Numbered from the stretch's first letter, positions 50,484 to 60,372 are shown. The stretch is 64,000 nt of DNA from Pandoraea oxalativorans (GCF_000972785.3 NZ_CP011518.2:62001-126000); one strand, 5' to 3'. Program-made: numbers and translations. Notes: generated by a model not told the origin, from the sequence alone.

Positions 50484-51790
50484 GGTTCATTGAGCATTAC
50501 CGGGGAAGGCGGCGCGGATTTTGAGGAAGAAGTATTCCTGGTCTCGGTAGCCGTAGGCGCGCCGCTTAATGACCTTGATAGTGTTGTTAATGCCCTCAAC
50601 GATGCTGGTGTTTAGACGATGTCGGCATCTGGCCAGGATGCCATGCAGATAGCCTTTCAGACGCTGAGCGAAGGTGTTCAAGGGGGCTATTCCGCTTTGC
50701 TCGGCCTGCTCGCACCAGTGGTGCCAGGCTTGTTTTGCCCAGGCAGGTCTTCGGTAGAACCAGAGCCGCTTGAGTTCGTCCCTCAGGACATAGACCGTCA
50801 GCAGCGGCTGGTTGGCTTGCAGCAATTCGTCGAGCCGGACGGCCTGCTGCCGGTCTAGCTTGTCGCGGTTGCGCAATAACAGCCAGCGGCTCGATTTGAT
50901 GACCCGGCGCGCGGGACGGTCCTGGCGCAGTTGGTTGGCCTGATCCACGCGCACCCGATCAATGACCTCTCGTCCGTACTTGGCCACGACATGGAACAAG
51001 TCATAGACGATCTCCGCCCGTGGGCAGTGGGCCTGGATTTCTAACTCGTAGGCCGTAGTCATGTCGATGGCTACGGCCTTGATGCGTTGGGCGACCCCAC
51101 GCGGCAATTGCTCGAAGAACGCCCGAGCCGTCTCGCGTGAGCGTCCTGGGCCGATCCACAGCACCTGCCTGCTGATCGGATCGACGACTACCGTCGCGTA
51201 CCGATGCCCTTTATGCAGGGCGAACTCGTCCATCGCTAAATACTCGATCCTGGACCAATCCGGTTCGCGCACTGACGCTCGGAGCCGGGCCTTGTCCAGC
51301 GTCTTGACGGTATGCCAACCCAGCTCGAAGAACCTCGCCACCGCCTGCACGTTGCTCGATTGCAGCAATTGGCTGCAGGCCGCCGCAAGCCGATCCGTCA
51401 CCCGCTGGTAGCGACCCAGCCAAGTAAGCCGCTCCAGGCGCGGGCCACCGCATTGCTCACACAACAAGCGCCGGCGTGGAACATGAAGAACAACCCGGTA
51501 CTCAAATAACGGCAGATCTCGCACCCGGCGCACCGTGGTCTCATGGACCTGGCGACATCGTGCGCCGCACTGCTCGCACAGCATCACCTTGGCGGTTGGC
51601 TTCAAATAGATCGACAGCGTGCGCCCTGTGCCCTCGGGCCACTCCACGCGTTCGACGGCATAGCCCTGCCAGCCTCCCAGCGACTCCAGCAGCTTGCGAT
51701 CCAGCATCTCCACGCACTCCTGATGGCAAATTCCTGCCATCAAGAGTACGAAAACTTGTCAAATCCCTCCACGCTATTGCGCGATGAACC
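50484..51790 (-). mobile_element. ISL3 family element, copy 2 (1307 bp)
   Basis: Same termini as copy 1. Target duplication AAAAGGAT at 50476-50483 and 51791-51798. The different target duplications show that copies 1 and 2 inserted independently. Same orientation as copy 1. Confidence 0.95.
50487..51743 (-). CDS. ISL3 family transposase, copy 2
   Basis: 418 residues, nearly identical to the product of 29177-30433, with the same zinc finger, HTH and DDE motifs. It differs at the C-terminus (GYRDQEYF instead of GYRDEEYF). Intact and presumably active. The alternative start is the ATG at 51707, with AGGAG nine bases upstream. Confidence 0.93.
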   Translation of the reverse strand: MMAGICHQECVEMLDRKLLESLGGWQGYAVERVEWPEGTGRTLSIYLKPTAKVMLCEQCGARCRQVHETTVRRVRDLPLFEYRVVLHVPRRRLLCEQCGGPRLERLTWLGRYQRVTDRLAAACSQLLQSSNVQAVARFFELGWHTVKTLDKARLRASVREPDWSRIEYLAMDEFALHKGHRYATVVVDPISRQVLWIGPGRSRETARAFFEQLPRGVAQRIKAVAIDMTTAYELEIQAHCPRAEIVYDLFHVVAKYGREVIDRVRVDQANQLRQDRPARRVIKSSRWLLLRNRDKLDRQQAVRLDELLQANQPLLTVYVLRDELKRLWFYRRPAWAKQAWHHWCEQAEQSGIAPLNTFAQRLKGYLHGILARCRHRLNTSIVEGINNTIKVIKRRAYGYRDQEYFFLKIRAAFPGNAQ

Positions 51791-52760
51791 AAAAGGATAG
51801 GGTACACGGCACAGATCCGCCCGAAGCGCGGTGGCCGGGGGCGCACACCGAGGCGAAGACGTTTGATCGCAAGCAGGCTGCGGCGGCGTGGATCATCAAG
51901 CGGGTGAAGGAGGGGGCGCGTCCGGGGGCCATCGAGGCCGCAGCGGTGGTTGCCCCTCTGTTTGGCGAAGTGATTAGGACGTCGACGAATCGAGCACGAA
52001 AATCGGGCGGACGACAGCCCAAGTCTTGAATGCCGTCGCACGAGCGCCCATCGGGGAGCAGCGTTGCAGCCAGTTGGGAAGCACCGATGACGGTGATTTC
52101 GCGAAGCGCCTGGACGCACTTCCCCAAACCGTGAGCAACTGTAGGTCTCGCATCGGGGCGGTCGTCAACGTCGCGCGACCGGCTCGGGGCTGTCCGCTGG
52201 CGGAGCCAGCGCTGAAGGATGCGCGACGAGTGCTATGCCACCTCGCTCACACGGCCAAGTCTGCCACGCGGGCGAGACGTGCAAGTTTTGCTGCGCTTCA
52301 CTGCTCGAACACTTCGTGGGAATTCGCGAACGACATCCAAAAAGCGCGCCCATGCAGTACATCGTGCCGTTCGCAATATGTGCGACGCGCCGCCCGTAGG
52401 AGATCGTGACGATCAAGTGGTCGAACTTGGATAGGAATGGTTCACGATATTAGTTCGGGACATGAAGCACCCGGGACAAAAGATCGGCAACGACGTCCGG
52501 TGCGACCTTCCCCCGGCAGCGATGCGCATTCTGTCTGCAATCCCGCAACTGGAAGGCGAAGACCGAATCGTCCCGCACACCACCGACGCCGTTGGAGCAG
52601 CACTCACACGCGCATGCCAGTTTCCGCAAAATCAGGATTTGAGATTTCACGACCTGCGCCACGTAGGCACCGGTCGGCTACCCGAAATGACGGCTCGACG
52701 ATGTCTGCAAGAGGCGGGCGGGTCCAAAACCCCGGCTGAGGCATTCGCTGCAGGCGCTCC

Positions 52761-53226
52761 ACCCGGGCGGGTTTTGCCGGGTCAAGAGCTGCGCGGCGCA
52801 GGGCTGCCGGGGGCTCGGCAAACCCACCCCTCGCCACACTCGCGTCCCTGCATCGCCAATAAACGCAAGTGGCGGCCCAAATACGAAAGTTCCCGGCGCT
52901 CGGATCCTCTATACTGCGGCCGAAACAAAGGCCGATGTTTGTTTTTTACGCGCGTGCGCGTCTGCGGCCACGGAAATCCCTTATTTTTTCGCGCTGCCCG
53001 GCGAAGTCCTGCTAAACGATGCGCCGCGACGGCCGGCGCCGTGCCACCGAGCCCGCGCGTTCGCCCAACAGGGCACGCCATGCGCGGGACACGGAGCAGG
53101 GCACGGCAGGTCGCCACGCACGCGCCGCCAGTGCAGACGCGCCGCACCCGGCGCCCCGGCGGCTTACGATGCGGCGGGCCGGGCGACCCCGTCAGCCCTT
53201 GCGCCGTGCAGCACCATGAGGATTGC
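52761..53226. other. Region without recognisable gene
   Basis: About 470 bases between the integrase remnant and a small gene. An AT-rich patch near 52920-53000 could contain a promoter, but no clear hexamer pair was found. Confidence 0.3.
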
Positions 53227-53562
53227 ATGCAAGACCCTACGGTTGTGCCGCCCCACGAGCCGCTCGAACCGCTTGAAAACAAAGTGGCCAGAATTGCTCA
53301 GTATTTTCTTGAAAGAACGCAGACGATGGATGACGGGCTCACCCGAATCGGTGCGCAGATCGCCGTCCATTCGCTCGCACTCCGCTCGCTCGCGCGCGCG
53401 CATGACTCTCCCGAAGCGGTGGAACGCGGCTTTCGCGCAGAGCTCGACACCCTGCTCGGGGCGTTCGACGACAGTCCGCTGACGCGCCCGGCGCACGACG
53501 CCTTGCTACTGGAGACGAACGGGTTTCTCGCCGCGCTGCAGCGAAAGGACCGGTGCGAATAA
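53227..53562 (+). CDS. Small hypothetical helical protein
   Basis: 111 residues from the ATG at 53227, with GAGGA six bases upstream. It starts with a Pro-rich stretch (PTVVPPHEPLEPLE), then is predicted helical throughout (NKVARIAQYFLERTQTMDDG, VHSLALRSLARAHDSPEAVE, ELDTLLGAFDDSPL). Mildly acidic and soluble, with no membrane segment. The size and helical acidic character would suit a chaperone-like or small regulatory protein, but no family was recognised. Confidence 0.5.
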   Translation: MQDPTVVPPHEPLEPLENKVARIAQYFLERTQTMDDGLTRIGAQIAVHSLALRSLARAHDSPEAVERGFRAELDTLLGAFDDSPLTRPAHDALLLETNGFLAALQRKDRCE

Positions 53563-54377
53563 ACCCTCCTACGCAGCGGCGCCCAAGTGACGGCACGGGC
53601 GCCAGCGCCGCGTGCCCGGCGCAGGCCGTGCAGGCTGACGACGCTCCGGCTCGGCCCGCCGCCGGTGCCAAACAGCCCCGCTCGGGCAAATCAAGGCGCC
53701 GCCGGGGCGGGACAAAGGGGGGCGCAATGCGCCGCCCGGCGTTTGCAGCAATGCGACTGCGCGCCGTTGGAGGCGGCGCGAAGGACGTTGCCGCGGCGAC
53801 GCGGTCAACTTTGCCGGCAAGCACCGCGGCGCGGGGGTCGCAGCCGTTGCGAGGCGCAGTGCGAAGCGCGTATCTGTCGATGCGAAGAACGCCGTTGATC
53901 ACGCGCGGGTTTCCTGCGCTTCACGGCGAGAGATCGTCGAGAATGGGCCGCGTAAAATTGTCGGCGCCGGTTGCGCTGACGGTTTGCGCCGACGATTTGC
54001 TCTGGGGCAAATCGCGCGTGGCTTAGCCGCGACGCCGCGCCGCTGCGTGGCGCCCGCCCGCGAAAGCCCTTCACGCCGCGGACGCCGCCGGGGCTGACAC
54101 TCGTTAGCTTCTCGCGTCACGGTATGCTCGTTCCGGACGTTAAGGGAGCCTATTCGTCCCGACCGAGCGCGCAGGGTCGGTGAGGTTCAGTGGGCGGTGT
54201 CGACCTCCCGCCTCCTCAGGGGGCAACGACCGAAGTCTCGCAGGGGCGCGGGCACGAGCCTAATTCCCTAAAAAGCGCCACCTCTCGAAAGTCGGCGCGC
54301 GTGGCTCGAGACAGAACGGGCAGCCGGCGCGAGTCTCGGCGGACACGCTTTAAGAAACCATCAGCAAGGAGACTTCA
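53563..54377. other. Region without recognisable gene
   Basis: About 815 bases. Frames are basic and low-complexity. The last bases carry GGAGA before the ATG at 54378. Confidence 0.35.
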
Positions 54378-54749
54378 ATGAGAGTAGTTGCCGTGCAGGC
54401 CAACATGACCGAAACCGCCGCGCTTGCGAAAAAGTTCGCGCATGACGAGTTCGCCCGCGTCATTGGCGTGGAAATGCCGTCCGAGTCCGACATCATTGCC
54501 TACTTCGTCGACCGGCTGCGCAGCATGACATGGGCGCACATCGAGCCGAACGGCGCGCCATCGATTCGACGACTGCACGATTGCGTGTTTGTCATGCCCG
54601 TCGCGCGCCATGGCGGTGGAGCCCCTGTCATCGAGGCGCACCTGATGGTTCTGCCACAAGCCTGGCACGAGTTACCGACGTACGTCGTTATTTCGGAGGG
54701 CGGCAATACCGCCACGCGTCCCGAGACAGCCAGTCGCAACGCCGCGTGA
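54378..54749 (+). CDS. Hypothetical protein
   Basis: 123 residues; GGAGA seven bases upstream of the ATG. A mixed alpha/beta pattern (MRVVAVQANMTETAALAKKF, IIAYFVDRLRSMTWAHIEPN, HDCVFVMPVARHGGGAPVIE, WHELPTYVVISEGGN) suggests a compact globular protein. No membrane segment, signal peptide or recognised motif. A weak frame starting 34 bases downstream (54783) may be co-transcribed. Confidence 0.55.
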   Translation: MRVVAVQANMTETAALAKKFAHDEFARVIGVEMPSESDIIAYFVDRLRSMTWAHIEPNGAPSIRRLHDCVFVMPVARHGGGAPVIEAHLMVLPQAWHELPTYVVISEGGNTATRPETASRNAA

Positions 54750-54782
54750 GGCGCCCTTCTGCGGAGGGCGCGCACGCCTGTT

Positions 54783-55217
54783 TTGAAGGAAATACCACCG
54801 CTGCCTGAGGAAGCCGGACGCGCCTACGAACACGCCGCAAACCGGTATCGTGAGGCCGAGCAAGCCTACCTGCGCGCGGACCGGAAAGCGCATACGCAGG
54901 CAGCGTCGGCGGCGGCGGAGGCCCTCCGGAACGCGGTGGCCGATGACACGCCGCTTGACGTGGCCAGGGTAGGCTCCGTTAAGCCTGCGCTCCTGCCCCA
55001 ATTCATCAACGCGGTCATCGCTGCGCGTGAGAGGGACCTGGATCCTACGAACGGGGAGGAGCAAGGGCTTTTGCGTCAGGCTCAATCCGGATTCGCATGG
55101 ACTTTTTTCAAGACCTTGTCGCATTGCAGCGCTTCGACGCGGGCAAGCACTGTTGCCGGGTGCCCGGAAGCAAACAGCCACCAATGTATGACATCAGTAC
55201 CGTTGAGACGGCAATAA
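54783..55217 (+). CDS. Hypothetical protein, possible fragment (doubtful)
   Basis: 144 residues from a TTG start. The first ~100 residues look coding: EEAGRAYEHAANRYREAEQA and YLRADRKAHTQAASAAAEAL are Ala/Tyr-rich helices reminiscent of the 20-residue repeats in the helical-repeat proteins, followed by VKPALLPQFINAVIAARERD. After ~residue 105 the composition changes, and the +2 frame (55097-55336, MDFFQDLVALQRFDAGKHCC) becomes open, so this is probably a frameshifted gene remnant. Confidence 0.35.
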   Translation: MKEIPPLPEEAGRAYEHAANRYREAEQAYLRADRKAHTQAASAAAEALRNAVADDTPLDVARVGSVKPALLPQFINAVIAARERDLDPTNGEEQGLLRQAQSGFAWTFFKTLSHCSASTRASTVAGCPEANSHQCMTSVPLRRQ

Positions 55218-55561
55218 CGGTACTCGAGCACGGAGGCCGGCATCCCTTCTCGCGAAAATTCTTTACCCGCGAAGAAGTGCTCCCGGGCCCGCGCTGCCTG
55301 AGCCTGCTGTTGGCCGTGACGTCTGCCCCGATTTAAGTGGCGCTGCGATTCAGAGTCCGATCACGTCGTCAGGAAAGGGGACAGGAAGAAGCCATGTCAG
55401 CCTCCGGCCAACCCATCCCCCAATGCCGCTTCCCGCCAATCAGGTGGCTGCCGGCTTCCCATGATGCGAACGCAGGTGCGCCATGTCGCCGGCTTAGTGC
55501 GTCGGCAATCGAGTGAGCACGTCCTTCCGATAGACGGACGGATCGTGCCCATTGAGTTGTA

Positions 55562-55740
55562 TCCTGACCTTGCCTCGAAACGACGTGCCGCACAGAAGTT
55601 GGATAACCTGTTGAACGCAGGACGATAGGGGCGAAAAGGCGTACCGAATCGTCGCTACACCGATGAGGCCCGGGAGGAGGCGGCAACACCGGCCCGTTCA
55701 CGGGGACCCGATGAGGCGGCACGCCTGTTGATTTTCACCC
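55562..55740 (+). pseudogene. IS3-type OrfA 5' fragment (inverted copy of 21880-22050)
   Basis: KGVPNRRYTDEAREEA-like sequence around 55630-55680 is the start of an IS3 OrfA, without its ATG. About 107 bases match 21931-22037 in inverse orientation. Just beyond (55728-55742) TGTTGATTTTCACCC resembles the IS21 terminus also seen at 19439. Confidence 0.5.
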
Positions 55741-56193
55741 AATGTTGCCCCGCGGGGCAGCAAAATTTGACCCGCCCCCAACAGCGTGGTCCATCCACTT
55801 CTGCGGGGATAAGTCGTCGGTTTCCGTGCCCTTGGGGCCTTTTTCCGCGATACCCGAGACGTTGCCGAACCGGTCGTGAAACGCCAGGACTCATTGCCCT
55901 TGAGACGCCGTGCGGCGGGGTCGACCGCGCCGGCGTTGAGGGTTGCAATTTTGAACCGGGGCGCCCGCATGCGCGGCGCGAGCCAGGGATCCACCATTGT
56001 GGGCGGCCACTTTCCTTTTCGGCTCCTTTCCGTGCGTTTCGCGTGCCGTTCATAACACGTCGCCCGCTCCGCCGGTTCAGCCGGATCGGGGTTCGTCAGG
56101 CGGGCCAGGGCCTTGCAGCGACAGCGGTGCGCCGGCGCCGGGAGCCCCGGCACGACGCGCGAGCCGACCCGCTTCGCCGTCGCGTCAGGCGAA

Positions 56194-57051
56194 TCAGACG
56201 ACGGGCGTCGATTTTGCGTAAATGCACTGCAGGGTGTCCGTGACGGGCGCCCCTGGATAACGAGGCTCGCAGATGAGAAATGAGACCTCGAGCCGCCCCC
56301 ATCCCGTGGCATAACACACGTCCGCCCGGATGAGGCCGTTCTGCAGCGCGCTCAGGGTGAACCTCGGCCGGCATCGCCGCGCGTCCTCGCGCAGCTCGAG
56401 CTCGCGCTCGGGCTCCGGCATCTCCGGGTTGGCCATCTCCGTGGATTCCGGGCCCGGTTCGCTCGCATCGATCGCCCGGCATATCGCCATACACGTGGCC
56501 GGGCAGGCGAGCCGGTTCAGCATGTCCCGCGTAGGGCGGGACGCGTTGTGGTATAGCTCGAACGCATCAAGATTGCCCTGCGGGACGCGCGCCTCGGCCG
56601 ATTGTTCCAGCGCCGTAGGATGCCACAGGTTCGCGGTGATGGCCGCGGGGACACCTTGCGGCGCCGCCGTGAAATGGATGGGGACGTCATCCACCTCGTT
56701 CAGCGAGAACCGCACGACGTCGCGGTCCAACGACAGATAGACGAACTTGTCCCGGTCGTCGATCGTCACCTGGTCTCGCAAGTGCTCGAAGAGGTCCAGC
56801 TTGTCGTTTTCGCCGTGTTGCATTAGCCACAACGTCTGATCCGCGTCCCTGGTGATCTCGTTGTAGTCGTGCCCCAGGCAGCACCAATCCCACAGCTTCT
56901 GAAAAATACCGCGTTCGTCGGGCCGGATCACGGTCAGATCCTTCCGGCGTAGGATGCCCTTGATGTGCTGAAAGTTGGCGTAGGTGATGGGATCGTTCCC
57001 CTTCCCCGGGAAGGTGAGAACGGGCTGGTCGGCGACGATGGGGAAAAACAT
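56194..57051 (-). CDS. Candidate type III effector with SlrP-like N-terminal region
   Basis: 285 residues from the ATG at 57051, with AGGAAA six bases upstream; this start is better than the ATG at 57081. Residues ~45-125 follow the pattern of the other two candidates: IFQKLWDWCCLG (W-x-K helix ending in aromatic/Cys), a helical DQTLWLMQHGENDKLDLFEH segment, then DKFVYLSLDRDVVRFSLNEV. The rest has DVPIHFTAAPQGVPA, Cys-containing LACPATCMAICRAI and an acidic PEMPEPERELELREDAR stretch before a beta-rich end. No leucine-rich repeat or catalytic motif. No signal peptide. A translocated effector role is inference. Confidence 0.55.
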   Translation of the reverse strand: MFFPIVADQPVLTFPGKGNDPITYANFQHIKGILRRKDLTVIRPDERGIFQKLWDWCCLGHDYNEITRDADQTLWLMQHGENDKLDLFEHLRDQVTIDDRDKFVYLSLDRDVVRFSLNEVDDVPIHFTAAPQGVPAAITANLWHPTALEQSAEARVPQGNLDAFELYHNASRPTRDMLNRLACPATCMAICRAIDASEPGPESTEMANPEMPEPERELELREDARRCRPRFTLSALQNGLIRADVCYATGWGRLEVSFLICEPRYPGAPVTDTLQCIYAKSTPVV

Positions 57052-57633
57052 AAGCTTTCCTATGGAGCCGTGGGGTTGCATCAGGGGGCTGACGGCGCGC
57101 GACAGTCCCGGCTGCTGGCGGGCCCGGGTTCCCCCGTCGCCCGCCGTATAGACCGATTTATTTATAGGCCACGGCCCCGGGGCGCGCTGTCGAAATGACG
57201 CTGTTCCATTCGTTTATGACGTCGCCGGTGGCGAGCCATGCCGGGCGGGCGTGAACAAACAAATCGTGCCCGGGCGCAGCGTCAGCCTGAGGGGCATCGT
57301 GGGGCCACGTGATCGAAATGGGGCCGACGGCGGGCGACATTCCGGCCGGACGACCGGTCGCACGGCACCGCGGTCGGCGTGCGCGTGGCGGCCACCGCCC
57401 ACGGTGGGCCAACGCCGAACCCTGCGTGACCGGCGACCGGGCGGCGGCACGATGCTGATGTGCACCCCCAAGTGGCTCATTATTACGTTGCGCCCAACCG
57501 CGCAATCGCCTTCTCCGTCACCGTCGTGTCCACCACCACGCGCTTCAGGCGCGTGCTGCTGACCCCCCGGGCCTTCTTTGGCTTCATCGTGGAAAACCGT
57601 GGAGGTTTTCCGGGCAATTGACAATCTGACGCC
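57052..57633. other. Region without recognisable gene
   Basis: About 580 bases; no supported frame or repeat. Confidence 0.3.
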
Positions 57634-57990
57634 CATGAAGACGGTGTTCGGAGGAGAATTGCCGGATGGAAAAGCGTTGGAAGCCCTCGGTTGCCGGACG
57701 CGATACCGAGTCGAGCGAGTGGCGTGGCCTTCGCAGGAAAGCCGGACGCTGTCGCTGTCTCTGAAGCCATCGAGCCGAGTAACGCTATGCGAGCAATGCG
57801 GGAAGCGTTGCTCGCGGATTCACGAGACGACGGTACGCCGGGTTCGAGACCTTCCCCTGTTTGCGTGCCGAGGGGTGCCGCTTGTGCCGCGCCATGCGCG
57901 TGGAGGGCCGCGGTGTGAGCCCTGTGGTGGCCCGAGAGCGGAAAAATCGGACTCGCTCGGGCGCTATCCGCGTGTCACGGCAAGCTTTGC
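57634..57990 (+). pseudogene. ISL3 transposase N-terminal remnant
   Basis: Plus strand: ALEALGCRTRYRVERVAWPS, RTLSLSLKPSSRVTLCEQCG, HETTVRRVRDLPLFACRGVP, then a damaged second zinc-binding pair (RCEPCGGPRAEKSDSLGRYP) and RVTASFAKACE. It is clearly homologous to the intact ISL3 transposases in this window but from a diverged element. The DDE domain is missing. Confidence 0.7.
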
Positions 57991-58339
57991 CAAGGCGTGT
58001 GAAATTTTGCCCAAGTCGACCCATATACAACGAGTCGATCCGGGCGGTGTTCGGTCTGTCCGACCCGCCCGAATTTATTCCGGTGCTGTCCTCTGACGAC
58101 ACGGGCGTCGCGCCCATGCACGAGCTCGTGCGTGAGCTTGGGACCGAAGACCCCGAGGTCCGGGGGGCGGCGTTTATGGCGCGTGCGCCGGCGCGCAACA
58201 CGCACGACCTCACGCACAACCTCGCGCACAACCTCACGAGCAAACGAGGCTGATGCCGCATTCAAGTGGGAGGCCGTGCATCCGCGCTATGGTCGCTGTA
58301 CGATCACGCACGAGCGATTCCCGCACTCGACGCAGTGCA

Positions 58340-58540
58340 AAAAGGGTCTACCGGCATTCTGTCTTCGGGGGCACGAATCGCATGACCGGGCACGACGCCG
58401 CGCGGATCGCCTCAGCGTCCACAAAATCATTCTTGTTGCTCTTCAAAGGGAGAACCCGCTGCGCAGAGATGAGCTTGACCTGATGCCAGACCGTAGCAAG
58501 TGTGTGCGCCCTGTGATGCGAACCCGCGCAGGCTTGCATA
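58340..58540 (-). pseudogene. IS110 transposase fragment
   Basis: ACAGSHHRAHTLATVWHQVK, then LISAQRVLPLKSNKNDFVDA and EAIRAASCPVMRFVPPKTE. These match the EACGSAHWWAR...G.EV.L..A.FV.PF...NKTD..DA.AI region of IS1111-like transposases. Only ~60 codons remain. Confidence 0.65.
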
Positions 58541-59127
58541 GCCCGACCTCAACGTGGGCATCCGGTTCGCATTCCTTTGGCATCGGCGCCGGTGTCGCCA
58601 TGGCCATCGTTTGAACGGGGAGTCGTACGCGTTAAAGGTAAGGCGACGACGATCTTCAGAAACGACATCAGGCTTTCGGAAAAGGCCAACCTCCCGGGAT
58701 GGTCTCGGCCGGCCGCAGTGCAGGGCATGCTCTGATTGTCTACGGCTTCGCCCGGGCCAACAGGGGGCGAAAATCCGAAGTGCGTGCGGCCTACCGGCCC
58801 CGCTGTCCCCGCCCGCCCGCCACAGCGGCATGCGGGAACGCGACTGACCGGTCATGACCTCAGGTCTTTACTCGATGCCAATCACCGGGGCACGCCTGAT
58901 AATAACGCGACGACGCCCGCTGTGGCTGCATCGTAAGACGCCACAAGCTGGGGCCGGACTTTCAGCCATCGCCAACTGATTTCGGTAGCGACGAGAAGCG
59001 ATCGGAGCAAACCGACGCCGGTGAGCATTCTCGGACTCCTATACGCAGGCGCGGGGGCCTCCGTCCTGTCGGACGCCCGCCACGGCCCGCGCCGTCATTC
59101 TCAGCGATAAACAGGAGCAAACACACC
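58541..59127. other. Upstream region of effector candidate
   Basis: About 590 bases. No gene recognised. TTCG at 58981 and ATCG at 59001 are spaced by 16 bases, a near-match to a HrpII-type box, 124 bases before the ATG at 59128. AGGAG lies eight bases before that ATG. Confidence 0.3.
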
Positions 59128-60372
59128 ATGGGATTGTTTGGGAGTCCACCACCCACCATGACCGCGCCGATCTTGCTTCGCGGCAACTGGCTCGTCGAGG
59201 ACAAGATCAGCGGGCCCGAGGTCGATCGTGCCGCAGGCGTAGAAGACGCCGCGCCGATCTGTAAAAGCTGGGGCGAAAAACTCTGGGACGCCGTCAAAGA
59301 CATGTTCTGCAAGACCCGCTGGGAAGAAGCCACGGGTTACATCAACGACATGACGAAACCAGGGATGAGCGACCAAGAGCGATTTGACGGCTTACTCAGT
59401 GTGTTTGGAATGGCGGCGCCGGCGCAACTGAGGCGATTTACGGCGCGCTGCGACCCCGACAATCACAAGAACGCGATAATCAGCATCGATCAGTCACCTA
59501 TCTCAATAAGGGTGCCGCGACGCATGCTGGTCGAGCAGACGCGGTACGACCCGGGCTGCTTCCCTTCCAGAATGCTCGCGGATCACCTCAAAGAGTTGGG
59601 CGCTGAAACGGGCTTCGACCCGAAGGATACGACGACGACCTTCGCGCAGCACCTGAAGGAACTGGGGGCCAAGAGTGGGCGCGAACCCATGCATGTGACG
59701 ACGCCCGGGTTACTACGGCACCTGAAGCGATTGGGACCCGAGGATGCGAGGACTACCGCAGAGAAGCACCCCGCGCAACAAAAGGATTTTTTCGTCAAGC
59801 GCCATGCGGAACTGCGGACGCTGCATGATAAGTACCGTGCGCAACAGCGCCCTGCGTTGACGAAGCACCTCACGGACCAGCGCGCTTCGTTCACTCAGGT
59901 TTGGAAAACCATAGAACCATGGTTCCCCAAGACCTGCGCGTCTGCCGCCAGGGTGTATCTGACCTCGTTCCTGGACCCCGTCACGTGCGATGCCACAAAG
60001 CGGCACTGCTTCGCAAAAATGCGGGAAATGGCATATTCGCGGGACAGCGACAAACTCCAACGCCGGCAGACCCATGACGGCAACGAGTTGCTCCGCCTCG
60101 TGGGAGTCACTCACAGAAAAGTCATTCCGGAAGCCAAGGATTGCGCCCCGGTTGCTTTCAATACAGAGGCGGTGGTGATAGATAATCGGTTGAGTGTTCG
60201 GCGCTCCGAAACGGGGCGTCCGATTCAGGTTGGCGATGCTGCGGTGGACCATTCTGTCGGCGTTAAGGTGTGCGATTCGCAGACATCGTTTCACTTTTTT
60301 GAAGGCCGTTTCTTGCGCGCGTCGGAACCCGTGTCGCCCGCAGGGAACACGGGTTCCGACGCGCGCCGATGA
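59128..60372 (+). CDS. Candidate type III effector with SlrP-like N-terminal region, 3' end replaced by IS481
   Basis: The frame now ends inside an IS481-type element. Native sequence spans 59128-60267 (380 codons) and resumes after the element at 61371-61529, giving an ancestral 432-residue protein. Residues ~48-110 (WGEKLWDAVKDMFCKTRWEE, MSDQERFDGLLSVFG, NAIISIDQSPISI) resemble the N-terminal region of Salmonella SlrP. Residues ~150-205 hold three 22-23-residue repeats with HLKELG/HLKRLG cores. A helical basic part (KRHAELRTLHDKYRAQQRPA) follows. No LRR or ligase domain. AGGAG eight bases before the ATG sets the start. The current protein carries 34 foreign residues at its end and may be inactive. 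Effector role inferred. Confidence 0.6.
   Translation: MGLFGSPPPTMTAPILLRGNWLVEDKISGPEVDRAAGVEDAAPICKSWGEKLWDAVKDMFCKTRWEEATGYINDMTKPGMSDQERFDGLLSVFGMAAPAQLRRFTARCDPDNHKNAIISIDQSPISIRVPRRMLVEQTRYDPGCFPSRMLADHLKELGAETGFDPKDTTTTFAQHLKELGAKSGREPMHVTTPGLLRHLKRLGPEDARTTAEKHPAQQKDFFVKRHAELRTLHDKYRAQQRPALTKHLTDQRASFTQVWKTIEPWFPKTCASAARVYLTSFLDPVTCDATKRHCFAKMREMAYSRDSDKLQRRQTHDGNELLRLVGVTHRKVIPEAKDCAPVAFNTEAVVIDNRLSVRRSETGRPIQVGDAAVDHSVGVKVCDSQTSFHFFEGRFLRASEPVSPAGNTGSDARR

Larger units (their letters stand above)
50443..52760 (+). pseudogene. Tyrosine integrase gene interrupted by ISL3 and frameshifted
   Basis: Joining 50443-50483 to 51792 onward (dropping the ISL3 and one target copy) gives MGTISTRERTDKRIGYTAQI then RPKRGG, after which a frameshift leads to HTEAKTFDRKQAAAAWIIKR. 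This is the typical N-terminus of small betaproteobacterial integrases. Further on, KHPGQKIGNDVRCDLPPAAM and LRFHDLRHVGTGRL (52600-52690) are the catalytic box with H-x-x-R. The nucleophile Tyr region is not recognisable and the centre is scrambled. The gene is dead. Confidence 0.7.

Noticed and set aside
29174..51790. Composite transposon bounded by the two ISL3 copies
   Set aside because: Each copy has its own different 8-base target duplication, indicating two independent insertions.
51541..52119. Minus-strand 192-codon frame spanning the ISL3 right end
   Set aside because: It joins an alternative frame of the ISL3 gene to flanking integrase debris; an insertion artefact.
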